A stretch of 64,000 nt of DNA, taken from NCBI GenBank assembly GCA_934702375.1, contig CAKUYE010000013.1, positions 14,107-78,106 on the forward strand, written 5' to 3'. The position numbers and the translations under genes are program-made. A model generated the notes under the pieces. That model was given only the letters and a program-made list of their open reading frames with translations. It was not told where the DNA came from and ran no database searches. Positions 33,303 through 42,015 of this stretch are shown piece by piece (position 1 is the first letter of the stretch; each line of letters opens with the position of its first letter). This DNA comes from an uncultured Bacillota bacterium (lineage in GTDB: Bacteria > Bacillota > Dehalobacteriia > UBA7702).

Positions 33303-35261
33303 ATGACCAAAGAAAGAAAAATACAAAAAGAAAAAAATCCAATTGAACACTGGCATGTAGTGAATTTCTTTTTGTTAGCTTATGATATAGTTACGGTGAA
33401 TGCCGCATATTTTCTCGCGTTATGGTTACGCTTCGATTGCAGTTTTTCATTAATTCCTGACGAATATCTTTCTGCAGCTTTTCATTTTGCTCCATTCTAT
33501 ACCGCTTTTTGTTTGTTGGTGTTTTTCCTGCTGCGTCTGTATCAAACAATTTGGAGATTTGCGGGATTCAGTGAGATAATACGTGTTACTTTGGCGACTG
33601 TAATTACAAGTGTTTTTTGTATTATCGCAACTTTGATCTTTTTTATACGTATGCCTGCGTCATACTATATTTTTGGCTTGTTGCTTCAATTTTGTTTTAC
33701 AATTGGTATTCGATTCTCTTATCGATTTGTATTGTTAGAACGTGAACGTGTACGTCAAAATAGTCACAGCGCACATCGTGTTATGTTGATTGGTGCTGGT
33801 GCTGCTGGGCAATTGATTTTAAAGGATCTTCATCGGATGAAAGAATTGACGGTGAAGGTATGCTGCATTATTGACGATAATCCAAATAAAGTGGGGCGTT
33901 ATATTGAAGGTATTCCTGTTGTTGGTGGCCGAGATGATATTTTATTAAATGTTGAAAAGTATCAAATTGATCGCATTTTCTTTGCTATACCAAGTGCTAC
34001 GCCAGAACAACGCCGTGATATTTTGAATATATGCAATGAAAGCGGCTGCGATCTAAAAACGTTGCCTGGCATTTATCAGCTTATTAATGATAACGTTTCT
34101 ATTCGTCAGATGAAGGATGTTGCGGTTGAAGATTTGCTTGGTCGAGAGCCTATTCGAGTCGATACAGAGGAAATTTTTTGCACTTTGACGGATCAAGTGA
34201 TTTTGGTTACTGGCGGTGGAGGTTCTATTGGTAGTGAGCTTTGTCGGCAAATTGCTCAGCATTTGCCTCGTCGTTTGATTATTTTTGATATATACGAAAA
34301 TAATGCCTATGATATTGAGCAGGAGTTAAAGTCTAAATATCCCAATTTAAATTTAATCGTGTTAATTGGGTCTGTACGTGATGTAAAAAGAATTGATTCT
34401 GTTTACAGAAAATATCGCCCAGATATCACGTTTCATGCAGCAGCTCATAAACACGTACCTTTGATGGAAGCCAGTCCTTGCGAGGCAATTAAAAACAATG
34501 TAATAGGTACCTATAATACTGCTTGTGCCGCAATGCGAAATCATTGCAAGCGTTTTGTGTTGATTAGTACGGATAAGGCTGTTAATCCGACTAATGTTAT
34601 GGGAGCAAGTAAACGTATTTGCGAAATGATAGTGCAGTCTCTTAATACGATTCAAAATGAGCATAAGTACGAAATCTTACCGGCGATCCACAAGGAGATG
34701 AAGGAAGAAATCGTTATCCAAGATAGCCACACGGAATTCGTTGCTGTGCGCTTTGGAAATGTCTTAGGGAGCAATGGCTCTGTTATCCCGCTCTTTAAGA
34801 AACAAATCGCAAATGGTGGACCTGTGACTGTTACTCATCCGGATATTATTCGTTATTTTATGACAATTCCGGAGGCTGTTAGTTTGGTTCTTCAGGCAGG
34901 AGTATACGCAAAAGGCGGTGAAATCTTTGTTTTAAACATGGGCGAGCCCGTTAAAATTGACACCTTAGCGCGGAATTTAATTAAGCTGTCCGGTTTTAAA
35001 CCTGAAATAGATATCCCTATTGTTTATACCGGATTGCGCCCTGGAGAAAAACTATATGAAGAAAAGCTAATGTTGGAAGAAGGCTTGGCAATGACAGCAA
35101 ACGATTTGATTTATGTTGGTAAGCCTATCCATATTGACATCGATGGTTTTATGGTAAAATTAAGAAACCTAGCTTCTGCTGCCTATGATAATGATGAAAA
35201 TATATGTGAATATGTTGCAGAAATAGTGGACACATATCGTCTGCAGAAAGATAGAGAATGA
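33303..35261 (+). CDS. Membrane-bound nucleotide-sugar 4,6-dehydratase (CapD/PglF type)
   Basis: The 652-residue protein has four N-terminal membrane helices, a CoA-binding-like Rossmann domain (about 140-260, VMLIGAGAAGQLILKDL) and a C-terminal short-chain dehydrogenase domain with VILVTGGGGSIGSELCRQI. Relatives convert UDP-GlcNAc to a 4-keto-6-deoxy sugar, the first step to bacillosamine or related amino sugars. The ATG at 33303 is preferred; an upstream GTG at 33291 is possible and neither has a strong ribosome site. The stop overlaps the aminotransferase start, which fits consecutive reactions. Confidence 0.9.
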   Translation: MTKERKIQKEKNPIEHWHVVNFFLLAYDIVTVNAAYFLALWLRFDCSFSLIPDEYLSAAFHFAPFYTAFCLLVFFLLRLYQTIWRFAGFSEIIRVTLATVITSVFCIIATLIFFIRMPASYYIFGLLLQFCFTIGIRFSYRFVLLERERVRQNSHSAHRVMLIGAGAAGQLILKDLHRMKELTVKVCCIIDDNPNKVGRYIEGIPVVGGRDDILLNVEKYQIDRIFFAIPSATPEQRRDILNICNESGCDLKTLPGIYQLINDNVSIRQMKDVAVEDLLGREPIRVDTEEIFCTLTDQVILVTGGGGSIGSELCRQIAQHLPRRLIIFDIYENNAYDIEQELKSKYPNLNLIVLIGSVRDVKRIDSVYRKYRPDITFHAAAHKHVPLMEASPCEAIKNNVIGTYNTACAAMRNHCKRFVLISTDKAVNPTNVMGASKRICEMIVQSLNTIQNEHKYEILPAIHKEMKEEIVIQDSHTEFVAVRFGNVLGSNGSVIPLFKKQIANGGPVTVTHPDIIRYFMTIPEAVSLVLQAGVYAKGGEIFVLNMGEPVKIDTLARNLIKLSGFKPEIDIPIVYTGLRPGEKLYEEKLMLEEGLAMTANDLIYVGKPIHIDIDGFMVKLRNLASAAYDNDENICEYVAEIVDTYRLQKDRE

Positions 35262-36466
35262 ATGTTATGAAAAATATTCCTTTTAGCCCTCCAGATATAA
35301 GCGAGGCTGAAATTGAAGAAGTTGCTGCGGCTCTTCGTTCCGGGTGGATTACGACTGGTCCTAGAGTGAAGGAGCTAGAAATTCGATTGGCGGAATATTG
35401 CCACGTTCCTCGCATGGTATGTTTAAATTCTGCCACTGCAGCAGAGGAACTTACATTAAGGCTTCTAGGTATTGGCCCTGGGGATGAGGTTATTGTTCCT
35501 GCTTACACATACACTGCAACAGCTGCTGCCGCAATTCATGTTGGGGCAAAGGTTATCTTTATTGATTCTCAAAAGGATTCGGTAGAAATGGATTACGACC
35601 TGGTTGAAGAGGCCGTTACTCCGTGTACAAAGGCCATTATTCCCGTCGATTTAGCAGGAATCCCTTGCAATTATGCAAAATTGCTTGATATAGCTTGCGG
35701 AAAACGTTCCCTTTTTTGTCCACAGAATCATATCCAGGAAGCCATTGGAAGAGTAGCTATTGTTGCTGACAGTGCTCATGCTTTAGGTGCCGAAAAGAAT
35801 GGTTGTATGGTGGGATCTATTGCAGACTTTTCTTCGTTCTCTTTCCATGCTGTAAAAAACTTTACTACAGGAGAAGGTGGAGCAGTTGCATGGAAACCTA
35901 TAAAAGGTATAGATGATGAGGAGATTTATCGTCAATTCCAGCTCTTAAGTTTACACGGTCAGTCAAAAGATGCTTTGGCAAAAACAAAACTTGGCGCCTG
36001 GGAATATGACATTATTGGACCTTGGTATAAATGCAATATGACAGATATTATGGGCGCTATTGGATTAAAACAATTGGAGCGCTACCCAAAACTTTTGGCT
36101 CGACGTAAGGCTATTATCTCTCAATACGATGCCGCATTGCGTCCTCTTGGCATTATAACGTTACCGCATTTCGCCGACCAGTTAAAAAGCTCTGGGCATC
36201 TTTACTTGACTCGTATACCTGGTATCTCTGAAAAGAAACGTAACAATTTGATATGTGCGATGGCTGAGATGGGCATTGCTTGCAACGTGCATTATAAACC
36301 ATTGCCGATGATGACTGCATATAAATCCTTGGGCTGGAATATTCAGAACTTTCCTAATGCATATGCCTTGTATGCTAACGAAATTACTTTACCCCTACAT
36401 ACCAAGTTAAGTGATGATGATGTGGAATATGTAGTTGAATGCTTTAAAAAGGCAGTAACATTTTAA
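35258..36466 (+). CDS. DegT/DnrJ/EryC1/StrS sugar aminotransferase
   Basis: The 402-residue PLP enzyme opens with IPFSPPDISEAEIEEVAAAL and has GDEVIVPAYTYTATAAAA, the aspartate block VADSAHALGA and the Schiff-base lysine in FSSFSFHAVKNFTTGEGG. It aminates keto-sugars, most likely the C4 position of the 4-keto sugar made by the preceding dehydratase. Translation is coupled by an ATGA overlap. Together with the next gene this gives a PglF-PglE-PglC-like trio; no PglD-like acetyltransferase is present. Confidence 0.93.
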   Translation: MNVMKNIPFSPPDISEAEIEEVAAALRSGWITTGPRVKELEIRLAEYCHVPRMVCLNSATAAEELTLRLLGIGPGDEVIVPAYTYTATAAAAIHVGAKVIFIDSQKDSVEMDYDLVEEAVTPCTKAIIPVDLAGIPCNYAKLLDIACGKRSLFCPQNHIQEAIGRVAIVADSAHALGAEKNGCMVGSIADFSSFSFHAVKNFTTGEGGAVAWKPIKGIDDEEIYRQFQLLSLHGQSKDALAKTKLGAWEYDIIGPWYKCNMTDIMGAIGLKQLERYPKLLARRKAIISQYDAALRPLGIITLPHFADQLKSSGHLYLTRIPGISEKKRNNLICAMAEMGIACNVHYKPLPMMTAYKSLGWNIQNFPNAYALYANEITLPLHTKLSDDDVEYVVECFKKAVTF

Positions 36467-36481
36467 GAGTGGGAAAACGTC

Positions 36482-37174
36482 ATGATCATTATTGACTGGA
36501 ATAAGCTTCCTTTTGATTTGCAAAAAGAAGAAATAAAGCCCTATTACGAATCTCTAAAAAAAAAGAACGTAGAATTAATTTGCAAACGTATTTTTGACAT
36601 AATCGTTTCTTTTGTGATGATTCTTTTGCTTAGCCCGATTTTGCTAGTACTTGCGCTGTGGATTCGATTGGATTCGCCGGGAAATGCGATTTTTAAACAG
36701 GTTCGTGTGACACAATATGGGCGTAGTTTTAAAATTTTGAAATTTCGTACAATGATTTCTAATGCGGAAAGGCAAGGTCCACAGGTAACAACGGAAGGCG
36801 ACTCTCGTATTACGCATGTAGGAAAAAAACTCCGGGATCTTCGCCTTGATGAATTACCGCAGCTATTCAATATTTTAAAAGGTGATATGACTTTTGTTGG
36901 CACTCGCCCGGAAGTCCCCAAATATGTCAAATCCTATTCTCCTGAAATGCTTGCAACTCTGTTACTTCCCGCCGGAGTAACCTCGATTGCGAGTATCGAA
37001 TTCAAAGATGAAAATCGATTGATGGCAGATTCTGCAGATACGGATGATACTTATGTAAATGTGGTGTTACCTCAAAAAATGAAGTATAATCTTGCGGCAA
37101 TCAGGGAGTATAGTTTCTTTAATGATATAAAAACAATGTTTCGCACAGTAGGTGCAGTTTTAAAGAAAGATTAA
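36482..37174 (+). CDS. Initiating sugar-phosphate transferase (PglC/WcaJ family)
   Basis: The 230-residue protein has one N-terminal hydrophobic re-entrant helix (about 40-62, IIVSFVMILLLSPILLVLAL) and a catalytic domain with FKQVRVTQYGRSFKILKFRT, LRDLRLDELPQLFNILKGDM and VGTRPEVPKYV. These are the bacterial sugar transferase (PF02397) motifs. It moves a sugar-1-phosphate onto undecaprenyl phosphate to start the repeat unit. Position after the dehydratase and aminotransferase suggests an amino-deoxy sugar as the first residue. Confidence 0.93.
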   Translation: MIIIDWNKLPFDLQKEEIKPYYESLKKKNVELICKRIFDIIVSFVMILLLSPILLVLALWIRLDSPGNAIFKQVRVTQYGRSFKILKFRTMISNAERQGPQVTTEGDSRITHVGKKLRDLRLDELPQLFNILKGDMTFVGTRPEVPKYVKSYSPEMLATLLLPAGVTSIASIEFKDENRLMADSADTDDTYVNVVLPQKMKYNLAAIREYSFFNDIKTMFRTVGAVLKKD

Positions 37175-37178
37175 TTTT

Positions 37179-38150
37179 ATGCCAGAGGATATTCTTGTAT
37201 CGGTAATTATTCCAGTATATAATGAAGAAAAGTATATAAAGTCCTGTTTGGAGTCTATGGCGGAGCAGACATTCCCTCATCAGCAAATTGAATGGATAAT
37301 TGTTGATGGAATGTCAAAAGACAGAACCCTTTCTATAGTAAAATCTTTTACATCGCTAGATAATATACGCATTCTTGAAAACAAAAAAAGGATTGTGACT
37401 TATGCCTTAAACCTAGGAATACAACATGCATTGGGACGATATATCCTTCGGATGGACGCCCATGCGAAGTACGATAAGGATTATATTGAAAAATGTGTTT
37501 ATTATATGGAACATGTCGAGGCTGATAACGTAGGCGGCATTGTTGAAACACAAGGCTTGGGATATGCAGGAAACGCAAATTCTGAGATATTGTCCTCAAA
37601 ATTTGGTGTTGGCAATGCCTCTTTTCGTATTGGTTCTGATTCTGGATATGTTGATACGGTTCCTTATGGTTGTTTCCGACGAGAGATTTTTAATGAAATT
37701 GGGCTCTTTGACGTAGAATTGCCTCGCAGTGAGGACAATGACTTTAATGCACGTATTCGGGAAAATGGAGGCAAAGTTTATTTGGCAAACGATATTCACT
37801 CGGTGTATTATTGTCGTGATAGTGTTATCGGGTTGTTGAATCAAGGGATAAAGAATGGAAATGCTTTATTTTTAACTTTAAGAAAAAATCCCAAAGCAAT
37901 GAGCTTGCGACACTTTATTCCGTTTTGCTTTGTCTTATCTTTGATAACCCTTCCTTTACTAGGATTGTTATCGGATATTTTCTTCTATATTTTGGGTGTG
38001 GAGATAGTTTCTTATCTTTTATCGGATCTAATGTTTTCATTTTCAGGTAAGATCCAATTTCTTCCATATAAATTTGTGATGTATCCTGCGTTTCATGTTG
38101 CATATGGAATAGGATCTGTTTTAGGTTTATTTAAAGTGCGATTGTATTGA
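37179..38150 (+). CDS. Glycosyltransferase family 2 with C-terminal membrane helices
   Basis: The 323-residue protein starts VSVIIPVYNEEKYIKSCLES, the GT2 nucleotide-binding start, with IIVDGMSKDRT and ILRMDAHAKYD (the metal-binding acidic motif in DAH form). Two or three hydrophobic helices lie in the C-terminal third (about 245-315). It extends the lipid-linked repeat unit; donor and linkage cannot be read from sequence. It starts five bases after the previous gene. Confidence 0.88.
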   Translation: MPEDILVSVIIPVYNEEKYIKSCLESMAEQTFPHQQIEWIIVDGMSKDRTLSIVKSFTSLDNIRILENKKRIVTYALNLGIQHALGRYILRMDAHAKYDKDYIEKCVYYMEHVEADNVGGIVETQGLGYAGNANSEILSSKFGVGNASFRIGSDSGYVDTVPYGCFRREIFNEIGLFDVELPRSEDNDFNARIRENGGKVYLANDIHSVYYCRDSVIGLLNQGIKNGNALFLTLRKNPKAMSLRHFIPFCFVLSLITLPLLGLLSDIFFYILGVEIVSYLLSDLMFSFSGKIQFLPYKFVMYPAFHVAYGIGSVLGLFKVRLY

Positions 38151-38166
38151 TTTTATGAGGTGAATT

Positions 38167-39036
38167 TTGACTGAAATAATGACTGATGTAGAATTAAATC
38201 GTCTTCATTGTAAATTGTTGAGTATGTCGGAGTATTTTGTCGATTTCTGTCGCGAAAACAATCTTTTGTGTTATTTCTGTGGAGGCGGATGCATTGGTGC
38301 TGTGCGACACCACGGTTTTATCCCATGGGATGATGATTTGGATTTCTTTATGCCAAGGAATGATTATGAGCAACTAAAAAAAGTTTGGGAAGACAAAGGG
38401 ATGGATGGCCGCTATATCTTGCTATATCCCTCTTTGGAGTGCCATGATGGCAATTGCTTTATGACATTACGTGATTCTCAAACAACTCAGATTAAGCCGT
38501 ATCAACAGGATATGGATATTGTTCATGGTGTCGCTATTGATATTTTCCCTCTGGATGGTTGCCCTTCTGGGAGAATAGCCCGTAAAATGCAGTATTTGTA
38601 TGCAATGATATATTCTTTGTTTTCTACTGAAATTATTCCGTCAAAGCATGGGCGGCTTGTTTCAATTGGATGCAAGATTCTGTTAAAATGTGTAAATAAC
38701 AAAAAAAAACGCTATAAAGTTTGGTGTTTTGCTGAAAAGAAAATGAGCCAATATCCCATTTCCGAATGTAAAAAAATTACAGAGTTATGCGCTGGTCCTG
38801 GTTACATGAAAAATGAGTATCCGAAGGAGTTTTTTTCTTCTGCTAAGTATATGAGTTTTGAGGATAAACAAATGCCGGTTCCTATTGGATATGATGGATA
38901 CCTAAGGATTGCTTTCGGAGATTATATGCAGTTACCACCAGTTAAAGATCGAGTATGCCATCATGATTTTGTCTTTATGGATTTAGAGAATAGTTACAAA
39001 ATCTATGAGGGTATTTGGTACCGTTTAAAAAAATAA
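38167..39036 (+). CDS. LicD family phosphotransferase
   Basis: The 289-residue protein is a LicD/fukutin-type nucleotidyl-dependent transferase. The signature region reads CYFCGGGCIGAVRHHGFIPW followed by DDDLDFFMPR, with the catalytic acidic DDDLD cluster, and later VAIDIFPLDGCP. LicD proteins attach phosphocholine or polyol phosphates to glycans. As tarI- and tarJ-like genes lie three kilobases on, ribitol phosphate is the likelier donor here. Start is probably TTG at 38167 with GAGG six bases ahead; ATG at 38179 is an alternative. Confidence 0.9.
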   Translation: MTEIMTDVELNRLHCKLLSMSEYFVDFCRENNLLCYFCGGGCIGAVRHHGFIPWDDDLDFFMPRNDYEQLKKVWEDKGMDGRYILLYPSLECHDGNCFMTLRDSQTTQIKPYQQDMDIVHGVAIDIFPLDGCPSGRIARKMQYLYAMIYSLFSTEIIPSKHGRLVSIGCKILLKCVNNKKKRYKVWCFAEKKMSQYPISECKKITELCAGPGYMKNEYPKEFFSSAKYMSFEDKQMPVPIGYDGYLRIAFGDYMQLPPVKDRVCHHDFVFMDLENSYKIYEGIWYRLKK

Positions 39037-39207
39037 GAGGTGCGAAAGAACACTCTTTAGTCGATATTTAAATTTAACGATATATGGGGTTCGATTAAAA
39101 AAGCTTATTCCAATGCCTAATACGGTGTGTATTGCTTTTAAATAGGGATATAAAAGGGTATATGAATAAGCACAGTTTCACTGCAATAAGGATTTGAGGG
39201 TTAAACT

Positions 39208-40188
39208 ATGTTTCCAATGATTTCGGTGATTGTTTCTGTTTACAACGAATCTAAGTATATTGGGCGTTGTATAGAATCGGTTATGCATCAAAGTTATACC
39301 AATTTAGAGATTCTTCTTATTGATGATGGATCTACTGATCAAAGCGGAATTATTTGTGATGAATATGCTAAAAAGGACCACCGTATAAGAGTTATCCATA
39401 AGCAAAACGGGGGCATTAGTGCAGTTCGTAATCTAGGAATCGAATCTGCATGTGGTCAATATATAGGCTTTGTCGATGGTGATGACTATATAGAGTCAGA
39501 TATGTATGAAGTTCTGTATCGCTTACTGATAGAACATCAAGCAGATATTGCCGTATGTAATGTTTCCAATTGTTATGAGACTGGTGCGAAAAATTTATAT
39601 AGTGGCGGCGAAATTTTTACCTGTAGCGGGGAAGAAGCTTTGGAGATTACTCTTGAGGGAAAGAAAATGCCGGCTTCTTTATGTAATAAGTTATACCGGA
39701 GGGAAGTTATTGGTGATTTGAGATTTCGTGTTGGCAAAACCTATGAGGATGCTTTTTTTCTTCCGGAGTTATTTTTACGTGCATCTTTGTTGGTTGTGAC
39801 AACGGACGCATATTACAATTATTGGCATCGTGTTGGAAGCATTACTACTTCTGGTTTTTCAGAAAGAACTTTAGATGTGATTGATGCTTATCAATTTACT
39901 TATGATTTAGTGAAGATATCTTGTCCTCGTCTTTTGCCTGTTGCTGAATTCCGTCTTTATCGGTCTTATCTGATTGTTTTAGAAAAAATGCTGATTTCGG
40001 CAGATTATCGCAAGAACAAAGAATTTTCTCGCGTTGTGTCTTTTTTACGGGAGAACACGATCAATATTTGCAGAAACAAATACTTTAGTAAAGCTAGGAA
40101 AATTTTATCAATTGTATTAAATATCAGCGTAGAGTTTTATCGAAAAGCCTATCTCCAGAGTTTAAAACGAAACCGCATTTATAGGTAG
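39208..40188 (+). CDS. Glycosyltransferase family 2
   Basis: The 326-residue GT2 enzyme begins ISVIVSVYNESKYIGRCIES, with LLIDDGSTDQSGIICDEYA and IGFVDGDDYIESDMYEVLY (the DXD-type motif). The rest resembles EpsJ/CapG-type transferases with YKDAF-like TYEDAFFLPELF. It extends the repeat unit. About 170 bases with no recognisable gene precede it. The stop is TAG, with TGA following after about 14 codons. Confidence 0.9.
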   Translation: MFPMISVIVSVYNESKYIGRCIESVMHQSYTNLEILLIDDGSTDQSGIICDEYAKKDHRIRVIHKQNGGISAVRNLGIESACGQYIGFVDGDDYIESDMYEVLYRLLIEHQADIAVCNVSNCYETGAKNLYSGGEIFTCSGEEALEITLEGKKMPASLCNKLYRREVIGDLRFRVGKTYEDAFFLPELFLRASLLVVTTDAYYNYWHRVGSITTSGFSERTLDVIDAYQFTYDLVKISCPRLLPVAEFRLYRSYLIVLEKMLISADYRKNKEFSRVVSFLRENTINICRNKYFSKARKILSIVLNISVEFYRKAYLQSLKRNRIYR

Positions 40189-40241
40189 TTGATTGATTGC
40201 ATATGTGATTGGGTTCTAGATAGATTGTGAGGTCGTAAATT

Positions 40242-40961
40242 ATGATTTTTGGAGGAATTTTAGCGGGTGGAATTGGAACCCGTATGCATATGGCAGATAT
40301 GCCAAAACAATTTTTGCCATTAGGAGAAAAACCTATTATAGTGCATACCCTTGAGAAATTTTTGATGTGCCCAGATTTCGAAAAAATTTATGTTGGCGTG
40401 CATCATGACTGGACTTCATATATGGAAGACTTAGTGAATAAGCATATTGCATCATTTTCTTCTGGGAAAGTGGCTGTGATTTGCGGTGGAAATGATCGTA
40501 ATGAGACTATTCAAAATATTATTTCTGCCATAGAATCGGATTATTGTATTTCAGATGAGCACATTATCGTAACGCATGATGCTGTTCGTCCATTTGTTAC
40601 GATGCGTATGATTGAAGAAAATATATCTTGTGCAAAAAAATATGGTGCAGTTGATACGGTAACCCCTGCCATTGATACGATCGTAACATCAGAGGATGGG
40701 AATATTATTTCCTCAATTCCTAACCGCGCTCAAATGTATCAGGGACAAACTCCTCAAAGTTTTAAGATTTCCCTTCTTAAAAGCTTGTATCGTTCTTTAA
40801 GCGATGACGAGAAAAACGTTTTAACTGATGCGTGTAAGATTTGTGTTGTAAGAAATTACCCGGTACACTTAGTTGAAGGTTCTTATACAAACCTAAAAAT
40901 TACTACTCCTGGCGATTATAAGATAGCCCAGGCAATGGTGGGAGGAAAGATCATTGATTAA
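40242..40961 (+). CDS. tarI: D-ribitol-5-phosphate cytidylyltransferase (TarI/IspD family)
   Basis: The 239-residue nucleotidyltransferase opens GGILAGGIGTRMHMADMPKQ, the CTP-binding loop of the IspD/TarI family, and has VTHDAVRPFVT and the terminal LKITTPGDYKIAQAM. IspD itself makes an isoprenoid precursor, but the tight link to a TarJ-like dehydrogenase (stop-start overlap) and to LicD in a glycan locus argues for TarI, which makes CDP-ribitol. Confidence 0.82.
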   Translation: MIFGGILAGGIGTRMHMADMPKQFLPLGEKPIIVHTLEKFLMCPDFEKIYVGVHHDWTSYMEDLVNKHIASFSSGKVAVICGGNDRNETIQNIISAIESDYCISDEHIIVTHDAVRPFVTMRMIEENISCAKKYGAVDTVTPAIDTIVTSEDGNIISSIPNRAQMYQGQTPQSFKISLLKSLYRSLSDDEKNVLTDACKICVVRNYPVHLVEGSYTNLKITTPGDYKIAQAMVGGKIID

Positions 40962-41967
40962 TCAGATCTATCAACTTATTGCGCCTAAAATGATCTCGGT
41001 AAAGTATGAAGATCTTTCCCTTTCGAATCAGGTGATTGTTCGCCCGGAATATATGGCTGTGTGTCATGCGGATCAGCGCTACTATCAGGGGCAGAGGGAT
41101 GCAAAAGTATTGAGAAAAAAACTGCCGATGGCGCTGATTCATGAATGTTGCGGTAAAGTGGTGTATGACCCCAATCGCATGTATTTTCCTGGTCAACGTG
41201 TGGTATTGATTCCCAATATCCCAACAATAGAAGATGAAGTTATTTATGAAAATTATCGTAAGGGCTCCTATTTTCTGTCTAGTGGGCATGATGGATTTAT
41301 GAGAGAATTAGTCGAAATGCCCGTAAACAGAATTGTTTCCTGCGAAGGAATTAATCCTGTAGTTGCTGCGATTACGGAGTTTATTAGTGTGGCGGTTCAT
41401 GCGGTTAATCGGTTTGATGTAATTGCTCATAAGAGACGCTCTTCCATCGGTATTTGGGGAGATGGTAGTTTAGCATTTACGGTTGCTAATGTTGTGCGCT
41501 CCTTGTATCCTGAAATACGGATTATTGTGATTGGTCAACAACAACGAAAATTAACCCAGTTTTCGTTTGTTGATGAAGCATATTTTTCCGGTGAAATTCC
41601 TGAAGGCATTTGTGTTGACCATGCTTTTGAGTGTTGTGGTGGCGAAGGCAGTTATGCGGCGATCGAAGATATCATTCGGTATATTAATCCTCAGGGAACC
41701 CTGCTATTGATGGGGGTTTCTGAGAATAAAATTCCCATCAATACTCGCATGGTATTGGAGAAGGGACTGACCTTTGTGGGGTGTTCCCGTTCAGGAATAA
41801 GCGATTTTGATCAGGCTGTGACTTTGCTGAGAGATCAATGTTTTTCGCATCGTTTAAAAACCATTCTTTATGAATCAGATCCAGTTCATTCTGTACAAGA
41901 TATTTACAATGTCTTTGCTGAAGACCTTACCGTTCCATTTAAGACGGTATTCAAGTGGGTAATTTAG
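40954..41967 (+). CDS. tarJ: Ribulose-5-phosphate reductase (TarJ-like)
   Basis: The 337-residue protein belongs to the medium-chain dehydrogenase family. It has CHADQRYYQGQR and IHECCGKVVYDPN in the catalytic half and IGIWGDGSLAFTVANVV for NADPH binding, the pattern of TarJ, which reduces ribulose 5-phosphate to ribitol 5-phosphate. It starts at TTG inside the end of tarI with GGAGG nine bases ahead, so the two are translationally coupled. The stop is TAG. Confidence 0.85.
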   Translation: MINQIYQLIAPKMISVKYEDLSLSNQVIVRPEYMAVCHADQRYYQGQRDAKVLRKKLPMALIHECCGKVVYDPNRMYFPGQRVVLIPNIPTIEDEVIYENYRKGSYFLSSGHDGFMRELVEMPVNRIVSCEGINPVVAAITEFISVAVHAVNRFDVIAHKRRSSIGIWGDGSLAFTVANVVRSLYPEIRIIVIGQQQRKLTQFSFVDEAYFSGEIPEGICVDHAFECCGGEGSYAAIEDIIRYINPQGTLLLMGVSENKIPINTRMVLEKGLTFVGCSRSGISDFDQAVTLLRDQCFSHRLKTILYESDPVHSVQDIYNVFAEDLTVPFKTVFKWVI

Positions 41968-42015
41968 CGATATTATATATTTAAAAAAGACAAATTAAAT
42001 GAAAGGGAGTAGCGC

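Noticed and set aside
40242..40961. Isoprenoid gene ispD
   Set aside because: The family is shared, but overlap with a TarJ-like reductase within a glycan locus makes a CDP-ribitol role more likely.
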